From Trogon surrucura (lineage: Eukaryota; Chordata; Aves; Trogoniformes; Trogonidae): a stretch of DNA of 64,000 nt. Shown here one piece after another: positions 49,680 to 63,012 of this stretch. The DNA is taken from NCBI GenBank assembly GCA_020746105.1, contig CM036617.1:146127061-146191060 (forward strand), read 5' to 3'. The position numbers and the translations under genes are program-made. The notes below the pieces were generated by a model. The model ran no database searches and was not told the DNA's origin. It saw only the letters and a list, made by a program, of their open reading frames with translations. Positions within the stretch are counted from its first letter, which is position 1, and each line of letters opens with the position of its first letter.

Positions 49680-51084
49680 TCTTTCAGACCTGAAGTCCTG
49701 GGAAAAAAAAAACAACGTATCCATCTTCACCGCTCTGTCTAATCTGGTGGCCTTTAACAAGTTAACACTAAACATATGAGAGGAATTCCTAAAAGCCTGT
49801 CAAATACAAAAGTGCAGAGATTACTACATGCCACCACTTGTACCTAACTTTGCCAAGATGTTTATTTTCCATCTACCTCTCCTGTTTCTGCCATCTGCTG
49901 GACCTGCCCCCAGCTATACAATCACACCTCCTCTGCACAGGCACGCACACTAAGCAGGCAGTTTTGGGAAACCCTAGGGCTCCAGTGCTGCAGCACAGCT
50001 TCCTTACAGCTACAGGAAATGTTGCTGTCAGAATTCAAGTCTGAGGCTTTACTTTCCCTCCTCTTTCTGCTCCGTCAGTTGAAAGTTTCCCATCCTTCTT
50101 AGACTTCTTTATTCCCAAAAACTCAGTTACAGGATTCGTTAGAGTTAAGCGAGTAATAGGTGAACTGTTGCTGTTTAGATAGCTGCCTGGCGTACTACAG
50201 CAATGCAAAAGATGCTATCTTGTTTTGCCTGCAGGAATTATATATAGTGCAACATTATGAAATTCTAAATAAAAATGAAACCTGAAGCGTTTGACATGTA
50301 CAGCCACACATATCAAGGGAAACTATTTTTGGTTGAAGGACTGCTGAAGTCCTACATCTAATTAGCTGCCACGCTTCAGTTTTCACAGACTACCCACCAT
50401 CCAAAGACACCTAAATCTAAATAATAAAAAATACTCAAACTAGGTTCTGAAAAGAGCTGAAAGGGTAATTTATAAACTGGCAGTTAGGAAGAAGACATAA
50501 GACTCACACTCACAGCCATGCAAAGTCTCCCAGGCTAGCATGTCCAAGAGACCCCACTGAACAGGCAGGTGGAAGAGGAGCTGTACTGCTCCTAAAGAAT
50601 TATGCAGACTCTGCACAGCTGGAGCTCCAACAACCAGGGCCCTTCTCTCCAGCAAACAGGCAGAAGTGCATCTGCTCAGACGTTCTACCTTCATCTCATG
50701 CTATGTAATCACCTTGGGGAACAAACTGTTTCAAGACATTAGAGACATGCTTTAACCCCTGCCAAGTAGCACTCTTCTGCCCAAGGGAGGAACTGTCTTC
50801 TTGTTTCCCATCCACCTTCCACCTCTCACACTCTGTTGCTTTGCCTCCAGCTGTGGGTGGTCCTGAGTAACTCCCCATATCTCCTACAAACAGATTAGTA
50901 AACTGAATTTACTTTCACGCAGGCATCCACATTGCAAGTCCCAGAAGAGTGACGCATAGTGCTAGAAACAGAAAACTCCTTTAAACAACTCAAGGAAGTC
51001 TCTGAATCACAAACTCTGAGTTGACTAGAAGAAGATTTGCAGCTCCTTGACATCTATAGGATGTCAAGCAACATCAAGTACGAT
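49680..51084. other. Intron 1 sequence without recognised features
   Basis: A-run at 49702-49711. No exon or repeat was recognised. Confidence 0.5.
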
Positions 51085-51300
51085 GCAAGTAACCTGGGAC
51101 ATTTCTGGAGTGTGTCAGGGACAATTTTTGATATAGGTATTGATGGGCCAACTTATAGCTGGATCTGCTGTTCACTAACAAGGAAGCACTGGTTGGGGAT
51201 GTGATAATCAAGAGAATCCTTAGCCCATGAATCAGTGGCATTCGAGATCCTGAGGGGAGTGAGGAAGGAGAGTGGCAGATTCTATAATTTACTGATTGAT
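51085..51300 (+). mobile_element. CR1-like ORF2 internal relic
   Basis: ACCTGGGACATTTCTGGAGT, CAAGGAAGCACTGGTTGGGG, ATGTGATAATCAAG and GATCCTGAGGGGAGTGAGGA follow the order of the CR1 ORF2 region between endonuclease and reverse transcriptase, where the protein normally reads like LLFTNKEALVGDV. Stops and indels are frequent. Unlike the other copies it is not a 3' end, so it derives from a longer, now fragmented insertion. Confidence 0.55.
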
Positions 51301-53699
51301 CTTGAACTCATCACTATGGACTGAAAGTAGCTCATAATCATTTACGAGTACTGTGGAAACTCCATGTTAAAAACAAGGGTTCCACAGCAGAGGCACAGAG
51401 CAGAGACAGTCCCTGTCCCAAGAGACAGTGACCAAGGACACTTTCTGACCCTTTCCTCTCCAGATTGCCAGGGCAGCACTGGGCTGATTTAATGAAGAAT
51501 CCACAATAGGTTCCACTACAGTTGCTGGGTTTGTGGTTTTCCTTCCTGCCACTGAGCAAATATGAGAAATGCGTCCTGTCAGCCGGATAAACTTTCATGT
51601 TCACACCCACAGCATGTATACTGCACAAAAGTTAACCCAACAGTCACCTTCTAAGAACACTTTTGACTGAGCTTTTTACTACATTCAGAGCTCCCAGGCA
51701 TGAAACTAGCTGGTGCAAATTCACATAGCATTTGAGAGCATCCAGCAACTGGGCAGTCCAGCTGCCAGCTTTTTAGGTCTCGAACTTGTCTTGAAAGTTC
51801 ACCTTGCAGCTCAAGAATCCATGACAAGTTTTAGAGCTATATTAAATCACGAGAATGTCCTTCAGTTGGTCTATGTTACTTATCTCAAGAAATTCAAGCT
51901 GTTACTAATTTAGAAAAAAAAATCATATTTCAGAAGTAATAACAGAACAATATTAAAGAACAATAATGCAGTTTCCACAGTAATTAAACTGTTTACTACA
52001 GGGCTGAGGATGAGCTATTTAGTTTCCAACAGCATGAAGACATTTTGTTTCCTGGTATGATGTTATAGTCTCAAAATAAACCAGATAAATAAGCAAATTA
52101 GTACAAAAAGAGTACACTAGCCAAAAAGCAAATCTATTTTTAAGTGATTATGCAGCAATCTAAGAATGAGACATGTATGTTTAAGAACTAACTATTCTGA
52201 AAACACTTGCATTTCCTCAATTAAGTATAATGAAGTTTAAGAAGGAATTGTTTATGTATGAACCAAGAATATGAAAGGTTGTTATAATTAACAACAGCAA
52301 TTTTGAATGAGGTACTAAACTAAGTTATTGAAGGGTAAGCCTCACAACTATAAGAACTGGAGACACTGATTTATTTGGGAGATTGTACTACATACCCCTA
52401 TCTATTACATGACCTTCTCTGCAACATTTGGTGCCAGCCCTTGGCAGAGAGAGGAAACTAAGTGGATCTGATCTAGTGATCTGTCCATTATCAATTGATT
52501 TATGCTGCACACTTGTCACAAATCTGCCATGCAGATCCCCAACGGATGTATTTTCACAGCCACTGGAAAGCAGGTATATCTGGGGCAGAAGGTAGACGAT
52601 GAAAATGTTGCAAAACAAGACAGAGAGAACACCTGAGATGAAGAATGTCACTGCCTCCTGTCCAGTGAGATCAATCTGGAGAAGGTACTGACATCTGACA
52701 ACCAGAAGCATGGAAGCACCATGTCTGCCCCCACAAATTGCTCACCTTCCCAGAGGTGCTTCACAGTTTGGAACCAAAACTAACCAAGTGCAGGTGGCCA
52801 AGGAATTCTGCAGTAGGTGAATATCCTCAACACAGAGCAGTTTTGCATCGCTGTTTCTAAAGACACATTATCTGTGCATCAACTTAATGCCAGCCACATG
52901 TATGACACTACCAGAACACCAAGTGAGAAGTCACCTCAGCAAAAATGCTATGGGTAGCATCCAGAGAGAACAATGAGTGCCTTTGTTTTTAAAGTCTCTC
53001 CCCAAAACTATAGTAACCAATCCATTCTACAGGAAGTCATAGAATTGCCCATTGTAATTCATCATCACCAAGCATGAGCTGTTAGTGTCCCAGAGGACAG
53101 TCTAAACCTCAGCAAACATAAAACTGACTAGATGCCAAGTGTGTGGATTGTCTAGTTGGCAACATGCAATCAGAGAATGAAAAAAACAGAGCAACAAATG
53201 TTGTTTTCCTGTCTTATTGCTAACCATATGGACATTTTCCCTACCACAGTTCTTAAGTAGGACAGGTACCAGAGATAGCTGCAGTGAGTGGGCTGCACTC
53301 CACACATTTCATCACTCTACTTCCAAATCTCATCACTGTAACAGTCATCTATAGAGCAAAATTATTCCCATTCCTCCTATCTTGTGGCATGAAAATGTCC
53401 TCTCCCATTACAGTTTCATAGCCTCTCATGCCTCACATAGGCCATTGAAACCGGACCCTCAATTCACTCAAGTGATTTGTTTCCATCCGATATTTGATCT
53501 TCTTAACTGAGATTACAATTCAACCCATTTTGTTTTAATTAATTGTTATGTCCTTGGGTTATCTTGTCTAACTAAATGAGCTGTTTTTAAATTGCCCACC
53601 TCACTCATTCTTAATTGACTGCTCTTCTGATTTATCAACATATTTGTTCTCAGACTTCCTATCTACAGTCTTTCTTTCTCTGCTATACTTCTGCTTCAC
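51301..53699. other. Intron 1 sequence without recognised features
   Basis: AT-rich. Chance frames of up to 107 codons on the minus strand have no domain. Confidence 0.5.
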
Positions 53700-53935
53700 A
53701 TGTATGTTTCTTTACTTTCTTCTCTGCTTTCAAGGCTTTCCTTCTTCAGCACCCCTGCTATCACAAACTACTTGCCTCTATCTCTTCAAAACCTCCACCT
53801 CCCTTCCAACCTCCCAAGGCGCCTTCTCCACCTCACCACCTTATCATCACCCCCTCCCACCCTGCCCCCCAAGAAGACATATTTCCTTTATTTCTGGAGT
53901 ACCCCACTCTGCAAGCCCTTCCTCTCATCCAACAA
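53700..53935 (+). repeat. Pyrimidine-rich low-complexity tract
   Basis: Long C/T stretches (for example CCTCCACCTCCCTTCCAACC and CCCCCTCCCACCCTGCCCCCC) give open frames on the plus strand in all three phases. The bias rather than coding explains those frames. Confidence 0.7.
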
Positions 53936-56900
53936 GAGCGTTCTGACGTGCTTCCCAACAGAAAACTCAGTTTTCAAGTAAGAATAAGAATACATGAAGG
54001 AAGACATCTCGTCCCTGCAAACAGTCAGCAGCCAGGGCGAGACATAATGCGGGCAGGAGAGCGGTAACACTGCACGTGGTTTGTCACAGCCAGGAAAGAG
54101 TACAACTCCTGTCCTTGAGAACACATGAATTTGTCTGCTCCTGGCTGGACGGCTCGCTGTGGTGGATGGTTCGGCCGGACCTGGGCTCCCAGGCAGAGAA
54201 GGCCGTCTGGGAGGAGGACAGAGGCCACCTTCGCCACAAGGAGGAGGCCGACGCCTGCTGAGCAATGTCTGGCTCAGCCCAGAAAGGCAAAGGAAGCCAG
54301 AGACGCAAGGTTCTGGCAACCAGACAGCAATTTTAAGGGCACCTGGGAGAAAAAGATTGATTTTTTAACAGGCATGGCAAATAAAGCCTAGGTGAGGGCA
54401 CCAGCTGATGTAACCAGCCCTGTCCACCTCGCAGGCTTCTGAATTTTGTTGGTTAGCTTCAGCAATGTTTCAACAGGAAAGAGGGAAAGTATCAAATCTG
54501 ATTAAGATCCTACAAGCTTTGTGAAAACTTGAGTAGAAGGGAGATCCAAATTAAGGAGCCCTGTCCCGGCAGAGCTACGCACCCTGCCCAAGCGCTGCTA
54601 CCTGCTGCCTCTTGCTCCAAGGTCTTGTCACAGGGGACACCAGGAGTTGAGGGAACTGGGACACAAATGGAGCCTAATTAGCACTCTTATTTATAGAACA
54701 ACTTACTCTTTTAAAGCAGGAAGGGACGCTGGTGACAACTGAGGTAGTTTTGGAGCCAATCCAAAGCATCAAGGTAATCCGCTTCGAAAACACCAGGGCA
54801 CCAGTTATTCTTGTCTGCAATGTCACCTGTGAGTAAGCTCTGAAGGGACAGCAACCACGGCCACCACCTGCCCTCCAGGCAGGGAGCGAAAGGAAGTAAG
54901 AAACCCTAAGGGTGCCCCCCCCACCAGCAAAACTGTAACATTTCTGTCCCTTTCTAATACCACAAGGGTCCAGATATTTGGGTGCAAAACAGCAATGGCC
55001 TCCATAAAAGAGCCGCTGAAACAGCAACAGACAGGGATGTTCAGAGGAGGGTCTGGTAAGCAGAGAGGACATTGCAGCAATGCTGGCTGTAGAGAATAAG
55101 TTCTGAGTAGAGACTTCAGGGCACTGCTTCAGTTTAAAACAAATGAATGAGTAGACCAGAGCAGGTCTGCTATCGAGACACACAAAAGAGAGACACACAA
55201 AGAGAGATATGTTAGATAATATTCTTTTGAGAGGAGGCCTACCAGCTTCCTCAGGAGAAGGACAGACCTGGAGTACACAATTTCATTGTGAATCAACTTT
55301 CTCAGTTTTTATAATTTTTTACAATATCAATATTTAAAAGATGCTGCTAAAAAGAGCAACCGAAAACTCTAAACAAACCTCCAATCAATCAATGCAAGAA
55401 ATCTGTTAAGTATGAGGATAAAAGTAAAAATTCATTAAATGAATGACTCAACCTACTTCAATTAGGCATCTTAAGATAGAAATATTGCCTGAAAGTTGGT
55501 GTAAAAATACTTTTAAGTCATATCCATATGCTCAATGTCTAGTCCAGAGCCAGTATGTTTGGGGATATTTTCCTCATTGACACATTCAAGCCGTTTAACT
55601 TTAGACCCAGAAACAGGATAACAAAGTGGCAAAGCCTAGCTATTTATTCACTAAACTTTTTTAAAAAATAATCTGTTCTTAACATTTACCAAACTGTTTC
55701 AGAAATATCTGTAGACATTTCATGAGTGGAAACAACTTACATCTCAGGACTTCTAGGATTTCCTTTTCATTTCTTCAAGACAAAATAAGTTATTGATCTT
55801 AAATGGAAAGGAGTAGGAGTCTCAGAGGACTGCCACACAAGACACCACCTGAAACCAAATGATTCAGTTGAATCTGGGAAAGAACTTACTAAGCTCTACA
55901 GTCCTGAGCAAGTTCATATTTATCTAAGCTGACCCGTGACTTCACGTGAAAGCACACCATACACATGCCTCTGGTCATGCTATGGAGAAGAGAGCCCGCA
56001 TCCCACTGGAAACGCCACCAGCCCACTTGCCTCCATGCCAGCACAGGAAACTTTGCTTTTATTCATGATGTAGATCTGCTGTTGTACAGCAGAAGAGGAT
56101 GCAAAATTTGTGCTAAACTTATAAAACCAACTGACAGTATAACTACTCAGGCCAGCCAATACATTTTTCCACAGATTTGGTGGGGTAAAACAACAAACAC
56201 AACCCTCTTAGTACAAGACTTTCACTAGCAATGGCCTGTTTGACAAGTGAAGCACAAAACAGATTTTTTAAAACAAAATGAGAGAAAGCACTGTGTTCAC
56301 TCATCAAAGACCCAAGGCAAAAATAAACATGTTATCACAGGCTGGACACATTAGCATTTACTGAACTACACTAGATAAGTGTTTTCACTTGTTCTGTTGT
56401 CTAAACAGAACTATCAAAACACATGATTTCTCTAATGATAGGTTTACTTTTTTGCTGTTGTTACCATTTTTGGATCAGTTAGCTCAAGTTCCACACTCTG
56501 CCATTCCCTTCTGGATATGCTTAAACAGTAAACATTTAAAGGCAATGACTGGAGCAAGATATAAAGAATAAATATCTCATGTGCATTTTCACTGCTTCAT
56601 CTAACTGGGCATACTAAGCCCTGGAGATGTTCAGCATTTGCCCATAAGGCTCAGCAAGTGTGTTTGTGCTAGATGCCTGCCGGGTGCCAAGCCAAAATGT
56701 TCAATTAATAATATGAGCAGGAATGCCCAGATTGGTGTTGTTTCTCCTATTTCCATCACTGTTGCAGTTTCCTTAATTTAAAAAAAATGCATCTAATTAT
56801 AGGCTGAGATATAATTCTCACTATAGCAATCTCTAGCATTTAAAAATCATGAGTCAGGCCCCCAAAATTATGACTAAGGCGCAGAAATTAGGCATCAGAA

Positions 56901-58190
56901 AAACGACGACCCACAATGAATTTTTATCTACCTTTGGGGGCACAAGTCACCATTCATGTGTTTAAGTCATTCATTTTAACTATGATGTCTAAAAAATTCC
57001 TTCTTTATTTTTATTCCATGAAATCAAGACTACCACACAATCACTTGATTGCAAGAGCTGGCACCACTATTAGAAGAGTGGGCAACAGCAGACTTTGTAG
57101 CACTCCCCAAGTCATATTAACTGTTTCCAACCTCAGGAGTGCATAGTTTAGCATCTGTTCCCTCTTTGCTCTGGGAAAGGAGTAACCATCACCAAGCCAA
57201 GTAAAATTTCACTGGTGGACATCCCCTGGACTGCCAAGCCTCAGAGCTCCGGAGCCTGAAAACACCTTGGCAAAAAGTCTCCCAACACTCTTGAATTAAA
57301 ACCTTCCCAGTGATAAATTTTAAATTCCTCACCAGGTAACCAAGGAACAGTTGTGGTTGAAGTAGAAACTTTCTGAGAACTCACAGGTGAGCTATCTGGT
57401 TTACAGATAACTCTTCAGAAGTGCAGGACAAGACATGTACACAGACTTTAAGTTTCTCATCTGAGCAGTATTTCTTAATTAATAAAAAATACAGTGGTGT
57501 CATAAAAAGTGAATAAAAAACTAAATCCAGCACATATTTCTTTCTAACGTACTTTCCACTCAACCTGAGTTGCAATGAACTGCTCCAGTACAGATCGTGG
57601 TCCTTCTGTACACCTCACACATCCTTCTGCAGAGGCTTTTTTCCCCCCTCCTTGCTAGGCAAGCATTCTTCCCCTCTTCTTCCTGCTCAAGACACAACTT
57701 ACTGGCATTGAAGACTCTCCCTATTTTTTCTTAAAACTTTCCTTGTTCTGTCTTTTCTGGAAATCTTGTTGCTCTGCAGAAACATCTGGATCACACAGAA
57801 TATAGCTTTCCACAGATGCAAGCTCTTTAGCAATATATTTCCCCATGCAGCATATTCAAGCATTAGCATGAACTACGTAACACGGAAGCATGCTCCGTGC
57901 TTCAGAAATGCATCACCTCGCTGATCTCACTGCACCACTCTTGCCTATTTCCGTGGGAAGCAACAAGCCAACACTTCCCCCTTTGCGTCTGCTCACTGCT
58001 CGCTTGTTCTCATGGTTAACAAGTGCACAAGTTGCTCTGACGTTATTTGCCCCCTTAGATCTGAGGGGGGGGCAGGAAAGGCAAGGAGCCCTGCACGCAA
58101 GTGCTGCATTTAGCGATGGAGGGCAATTATGACTGTGACTATTAGTTTCGATGCCAGATGCCCAAACAGCCTCTCTGCTGCAGGCCTGGC
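53936..58190. other. Intron 1 sequence; GC-richer patch at 54.0-54.4 kb
   Basis: The 54.1-54.3 kb part is GC-rich with frames on both strands. I recognise no protein or repeat. The 174-codon minus frame at 54674-55198 likewise has no domain. The rest is AT-rich. Confidence 0.45.
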
Positions 58191-58397
58191 CAGCTTTGCA
58201 GAAAAGCAGTCAGACCCACTATGGATCTGACACTAGATGAAGTTCGGTCAGCTTTTATATAAAAGTAGTCAGACACCCTATAGATCCAACATTGGGTGAG
58301 ATCCAGTTGGCTTGACAGAAGCAGTAGCTGGATGCGCTATGGGTCTGACACAGGATAAGGTCCAGTTGGCTTTGTAGAAAAAGCAGTTGGATACATG
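58191..58397. repeat. Minisatellite, about 59-bp unit, three and a half copies
   Basis: Units start at 58191, 58249, 58309 and 58368. Each opens with (C/G)(A/G)GCTTT or GGCTT, then AGAA and an AGCAG- or GTAG-like word, continues with CTATGG(A/G)TCTGACAC or the variant CTATAGATCCAACA, and ends with GGTCCAGTTGG or a variant. The spacings are 58, 60 and 59 bases. Divergence between units is clear, so the array is not brand new. Confidence 0.85.
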
Positions 58398-58584
58398 AAT
58401 GTAGGAACAGTACAGTTTATTCATACACAACAGATACAGGTTCTTTAAGATTGCCAGTGATAAAAAAACCCTAATACTGCAGAACACCTACAGGTCTTAA
58501 TATATGTAATTAGAATTATAAGTTTGATTTCCTAGGTATAGCACTCAGCATGGCTGAAGTCACAAAGCTTACCAAAAGGAGTCC

Positions 58585-59318
58585 CTTCTGGGACACAACC
58601 ACCCTTGGCAGCGCTACAGGCTTCGGAAGGTGTGGCTGGAAAGCTACCCCACAGAAAAGGACCAGGGGGTGCTGGCTGACAGTCGGCTGAACATAAGCCA
58701 GTAGTCTGCCCAGGTGGCCAAGAAGGCCAGTGGCATCCTGCCCTGTATCAGGAATCACATGGCCAGCAGCAGTAGGGAAGCGATTGTGCCCCTGTACTCC
58801 GATGAGGCTGCACCTTGAATCCTGTGTTCAGTTTTGGGTGCCCCACTACAAGAAAGACATTGAGGTTCTGCAGCATGTCTAGAGAAGGGCAATGAAGCTG
58901 ATGAGGGGTCTGGAGAACAAGCCCTACAAAGAGCAGCTGATGGAACTGGGGTAGTTTAGTCTGGAGAAGAGGAGGCTGAGGGGAGACCTCATTGCTCTCT
59001 ACAACTACCTGAAAGGAGGTTGTAGTGAGATGGGGGCTGGTCTCTTCTCCCAAGTAACAAGTGACAGGACAGGAGGAATCGGCCTTAAATTGTGTCAGAG
59101 GAGGTTTAGATTAGGAAAAAAATTAGATTAGGAAAAAAATTCTTCACTGAAAGAGTGGTGAACCATTGGAACAGGCTGCCCAGGGAAGTGCTGGAGCCAC
59201 GATCCCTGGAGGTGTGCAAAAAACATGTAGATGTGGCACTTTGGGACATGGTTTAGTGGTCATGGTGGTATTGGTTGGATGATCTTAGAGGTCTTTTCCA
59301 ACCTTAATGATTCTATGA
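58585..59318 (+). mobile_element. CR1 LINE, 5'-truncated (about 730 bp, longest copy here)
   Basis: Covers the ORF2 C-terminal third and the 3' tail: GGCAGCGCTACAGGCTTCGG, GTGGCTGGAAAGCTACCCC, GGTGGCCAAGAAGGCCAGTG, GAGAAGAGGAGGCTGAGGGG, ATGTGGCACTTTGGGACATG, TGGATGATCTTAGAGGTCTT and ATGATTCTATGA. Stops and frameshifts break the frame. A 17-bp slip duplication (AGATTAGGAAAAAAATT) lies at 59108-59141. It resembles the minus-strand copy at 11948. Confidence 0.96.
59108..59141 (+). repeat. 17-bp tandem duplication inside a CR1
   Basis: AGATTAGGAAAAAAATT occurs twice head to tail within the ORF2 remnant, so it arose after insertion or in a closely related source copy. Confidence 0.93.
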
Positions 59319-60700
59319 AGGCAAGGAAGACAAACCTGTCCATCCGTCCCTATGAATTGTTGCCGAATTCTTGTCCCATCAAAATCAAGTATGGAATTGG
59401 GAGTAATCTTTACACCTCATTATTTGCTACTGTGCAAAGTGAGTGGGTGGAACTGTTCCTCCTTGCATTCTTTTGGCAGCGCACAAAACATTTCCTGTTA
59501 GGGCCGACTTCCAAAGGGTAAAACTTCTGTGAAGTGTGCAACTTCTTCAAAGCGCACCAGACATTTTTGTCTCAGCATAACTTCTGTGAACTGCAGAAGG
59601 AGGAGACTGCATGGTCTCCACCACGCCTCACACTCTTCCCCAGTACTATGGCAACACAAACCACCAGATCCTCACGTGGCCCCTGTGTTCAGCTGGGCAC
59701 CAGGTGTCTGCCAGCAATACTGAGCTTCACAATTTTCCACTGTTCTGTGCATCTATGGGCAAGCACTGCTACAGTCCATCTTCAGACAAGCTGCAGGAAG
59801 AGGCTTTTCCCCATAATTCCCATTCTCACCCGATTCAACAGCACTCCTCTGCTACTGCCTCATGTATATTGCATTTACTTTCTATCCTGCATTATGTCCA
59901 TGCCCTATATGGATTTATCCTCATGCCTTTCACGTTGCCATTAAGCAGTAAAGAGCACAATGCAGGGGACTGCAGAGAGTCTGACCCTTGCTCAGATAAA
60001 TACGAACCTAATGTTGCCTGAGCAGCTGGACAGCAAAATCACCCATTAACAAGCAACAGTAATCCAAATATTACAACCTAAACATTACACTTCCAGTTAC
60101 TTCAGGATGTCTACTGCAGCACTCACTGCTGCAATCTAGTGACAGAACCCACAGATCTTGCAGCTCCCACCTTTCTTGAGTCTCCCAAATTTCCTGCTCC
60201 CACCAAGCTTTCACGCAACCTGGAGACTGAACGTACTTAGCTGTTAACTCCTACAAGTCAGGTTCACCACAAGAGAACATGAAGACCAAGTGAAATGATG
60301 CTTCAAGAAGAAAGAGTAACAAATGCTCATACTCAACTCCCCAACTAGCCTCCTATCTCATTTCTCTTCTTTGCCTCCCTGCCTTTCTTCGGGTCCCAAT
60401 ATCCTCCCATCCCACACAAACAGCTCTCACTCTGCTCAGATTTGCTACCCACCAAAGGATGACGTGGAGGTGCTGCCATGGGGCCAGCGTGCAGGGGACT
60501 GAAAGACCCCTGTGCTGTGAGGTGAGGGGGTCTGAGACACAGCATTTTTCACTAAGAAAGAGATGACAGAGACCAAACACTCAAGACAGTGGGGGCAGCA
60601 GGGAGGGAAGAAATGCATGTACCAGGCAGCTGAGCAATGGCTTTTTTTTCTCCCCTGAAGGCACTTCGATAGAAGATAAATAGAAAGAACAGTGAACAAA
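59319..60700. other. Intron 1 sequence with a diffuse internal duplication
   Basis: AGCGCAC(A/C)A(A/G)ACATTT at 59478 and 59551, and AACTTCTGTGAA at 59522 and 59579, suggest a decayed duplication of roughly 57-73 bases. The 136-codon frames at 59534-59944 and 59611-60021 overlap in different phases and have no domain. Confidence 0.45.
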
Positions 60701-60818
60701 GAATCACAGAATCATAGAATCACAGAATCATAGAATGGCCTAGGCTGGAAGGGACCTTAGAGATCTTCTAATCCAACCTCCCTGTCATGGGCAGAGACGC
60801 CTCTCAACTAGATCAAGC
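60701..60818 (-). mobile_element. CR1 3'-end fragment, minus strand
   Basis: Starts with a 17-bp word (GAATCACAGAATCATA) given twice, the reverse-complement CR1 tail, then GGCTGGAAGGGACCTTAGAG, ATCTTCTAATCCAACCTCCC and GGGCAGAGACGCCTCTCAAC. It is cut off after the 3' UTR, at about TAGATCAAGCA. Confidence 0.93.
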
Positions 60819-63012
60819 AACACATGGGGACCGAACGGGGATTAATGCTTCAGTGGAAGCCACAGAAAAAGACAAAAATTTATACAAAAGCATTAAGCAC
60901 TTTACAGGTAATAAGGTGGTACCTCCAGGTATCAAGAAGCAAGAAGGATCAGCACCCACCAAACCTTCAGCATATTTGGATCATTTTTGCAGGGAACATT
61001 CAGGTGGCCTGTCACTAGCAAATAGGCCAAGTATTTCTTCACATTAAAAATTGTACTAACAAAGGGAAAACCTACTCCATTAACCAAAATTCCTCATCTG
61101 CATAGCTAGGATAAATATCACTACACACATTCTTGGGCTGAAAGTTCTTCAGAGAATCAATGTCTCTATGCAAGCTTATGGCACTGTATAAATGATAATT
61201 TCTATACAGACTGGTAATTATTTGCCAAACTCCTTACTGACTTCAGCCATGACCTAGACCTGAATTTCATTTACAAGAAGCCACCACATCATGGAGACAC
61301 CATTTCCTCAGCTTCCTTTAAAACTCTATTTCCTTCGCTCTACAAGAGTATCTGAGGAACCAGAACCAAGTCTCCCCCAACAGTCAAAATTTTTAAAGTT
61401 CAAACGTAGCTGAGTAACTTGAGAGACTTCATTTCATTTGTCATTAAGCCTACATCTTACCAACTTTCGCTGAGAGAGGCAAGCATCCATGAGCCTTGGA
61501 TTCAGCATCACCCTTCTGAGTGCTTTTTGGGCTCCTTCTCAACTCCCGTGGCCCTTCTGAGTACTCTCTATACTGGTAGATACTCCATTACCCAGCGCTG
61601 GGACGTGCCTTACTACGGGACCAACCAAGTGGAACATCGTATATGACTGGAACTCCAAACGTTGTGGCAGATGAAACAGCATTACCAGAGTTGACATTTG
61701 GCCAAGACAGAGTACATAGGAAAACATCAAAACCTCTTCACTGGAGGGGAGGGGGGGGGGGGAGGTGGAAGAAATAAAAAATGTTTTGTTTGTTTGTCTT
61801 TCATCTTTGACAGGACATATAAAGCCATTACTCCTCTATTACAGTGATGGTCACTCCAGACATTCCAGAAATAGGCAGAGAAAGTTTTTCCCACAAGAAA
61901 GCAAGCAAAACAGCTGATCCATTTTCCTAGTGCTCCTCAGAATACAGACAAGCTATATAACAGCTTTAAATTAAAAGCTGCCCCAGCGTTCTCCAAGCAG
62001 AGTCAACCTGATAAGTAGTGACTTTATCTTGCTACTACATTAAAGCAAAGTGTGCAGCTTACCTGGAAAGCCTGATAGCCAACAGGCACGTAAGGGATGG
62101 AAAATGACAGATGCCCCGAGCATGAGCAGAAGCTGTAGGACTCTGAAGAAGGTGACTAGGAACTCAGTAAGGGAGGGAGATAACGGAGTAAATAATTTCA
62201 CACAAGTTCTTTACATCACTGCTACGAACACTGACTGGATAATCACAAAAGGAGCCATCCAGAGAGTCTGGGGCTCCCCTGAAAGCTGAGGAGGACATGA
62301 AGCAGCTTAAGAATGAGAATAGCCTGAAAAAGAGGCAGGGAAAAAAAAGATAAAAAAGATAAACAATATGTTTTTTCAGGAAATGCAATGATGTTTACAG
62401 CAGATTGAAGACAAAAAAGTTAACCATTTCTATTCAGCCATTCTCAGCAGCTTTAAAAGCCTCCCTGTAGTCACATCTCTGCTTGAAAAGAGAATTTCTA
62501 AACCCAAGAAATCCAGGAAGGCATTTTCCAAGCAGGAGAAATGGAAGACTAAATAATCCAATACGCTGATATAATACAAAAATAAGAAAGCCACCAAAAA
62601 AACCTCAAACACCACCATTCTGCTTTATAACACTCTAATTACATAGTCTTCACCTTTTTTCCTGAACACAGCAGTGTGAAAGTGACCTCCAGAATCCTAG
62701 TTAAAGCCAGGATGTTGTTCTCCACAGTGTAATTCATCTTGTTAAAATTTCAAACACTGCTAAGGTCAAGGTAACAGAAACAGCATTTTTATGAAGCTCA
62801 GAGCTTCTGTAATAATTACTTACAGACAAAGACTTTGCTAGGGTTAACTGAATTATCAGTGCAATGCCCCACCCCACCCTCAGTTTATCTAACCAGTTTA
62901 GATTCTTAGACCTGAGAGAAGAATTGTCTCTGGTCTTAGAAATTGAGACACGACAAAATCTGAATCTCCACTGAGGTTTGCCAATACAACGTAATATGGA
63001 TTAACGTGCATC
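60819..63012. other. Intron 1 sequence; G12 run
   Basis: A G12 run lies at 61751-61762 within a GA-rich word. Otherwise no exon or repeat was recognised. Confidence 0.5.
61751..61762 (+). repeat. G12 homopolymer run
   Basis: Twelve G following GGAGGGGA and followed by AGGTGG. Simple low-complexity sequence. Confidence 0.95.

Noticed and set aside
53615..54319. Overlapping frames of 93 to 150 codons on both strands
   Set aside because: The pyrimidine-rich tract keeps several phases open at once. The translations are proline- and leucine-rich without any family signature.
54674..55198. 174-codon minus-strand frame, the longest outside CR1
   Set aside because: No recognisable domain, cysteine-rich low-complexity composition, no splice context, and an overlapping frame on the same strand. 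It is best explained by chance.
59534..60021. Two 136-codon plus-strand frames
   Set aside because: They overlap in different phases, have no domain, and neither is flanked by splice signals.
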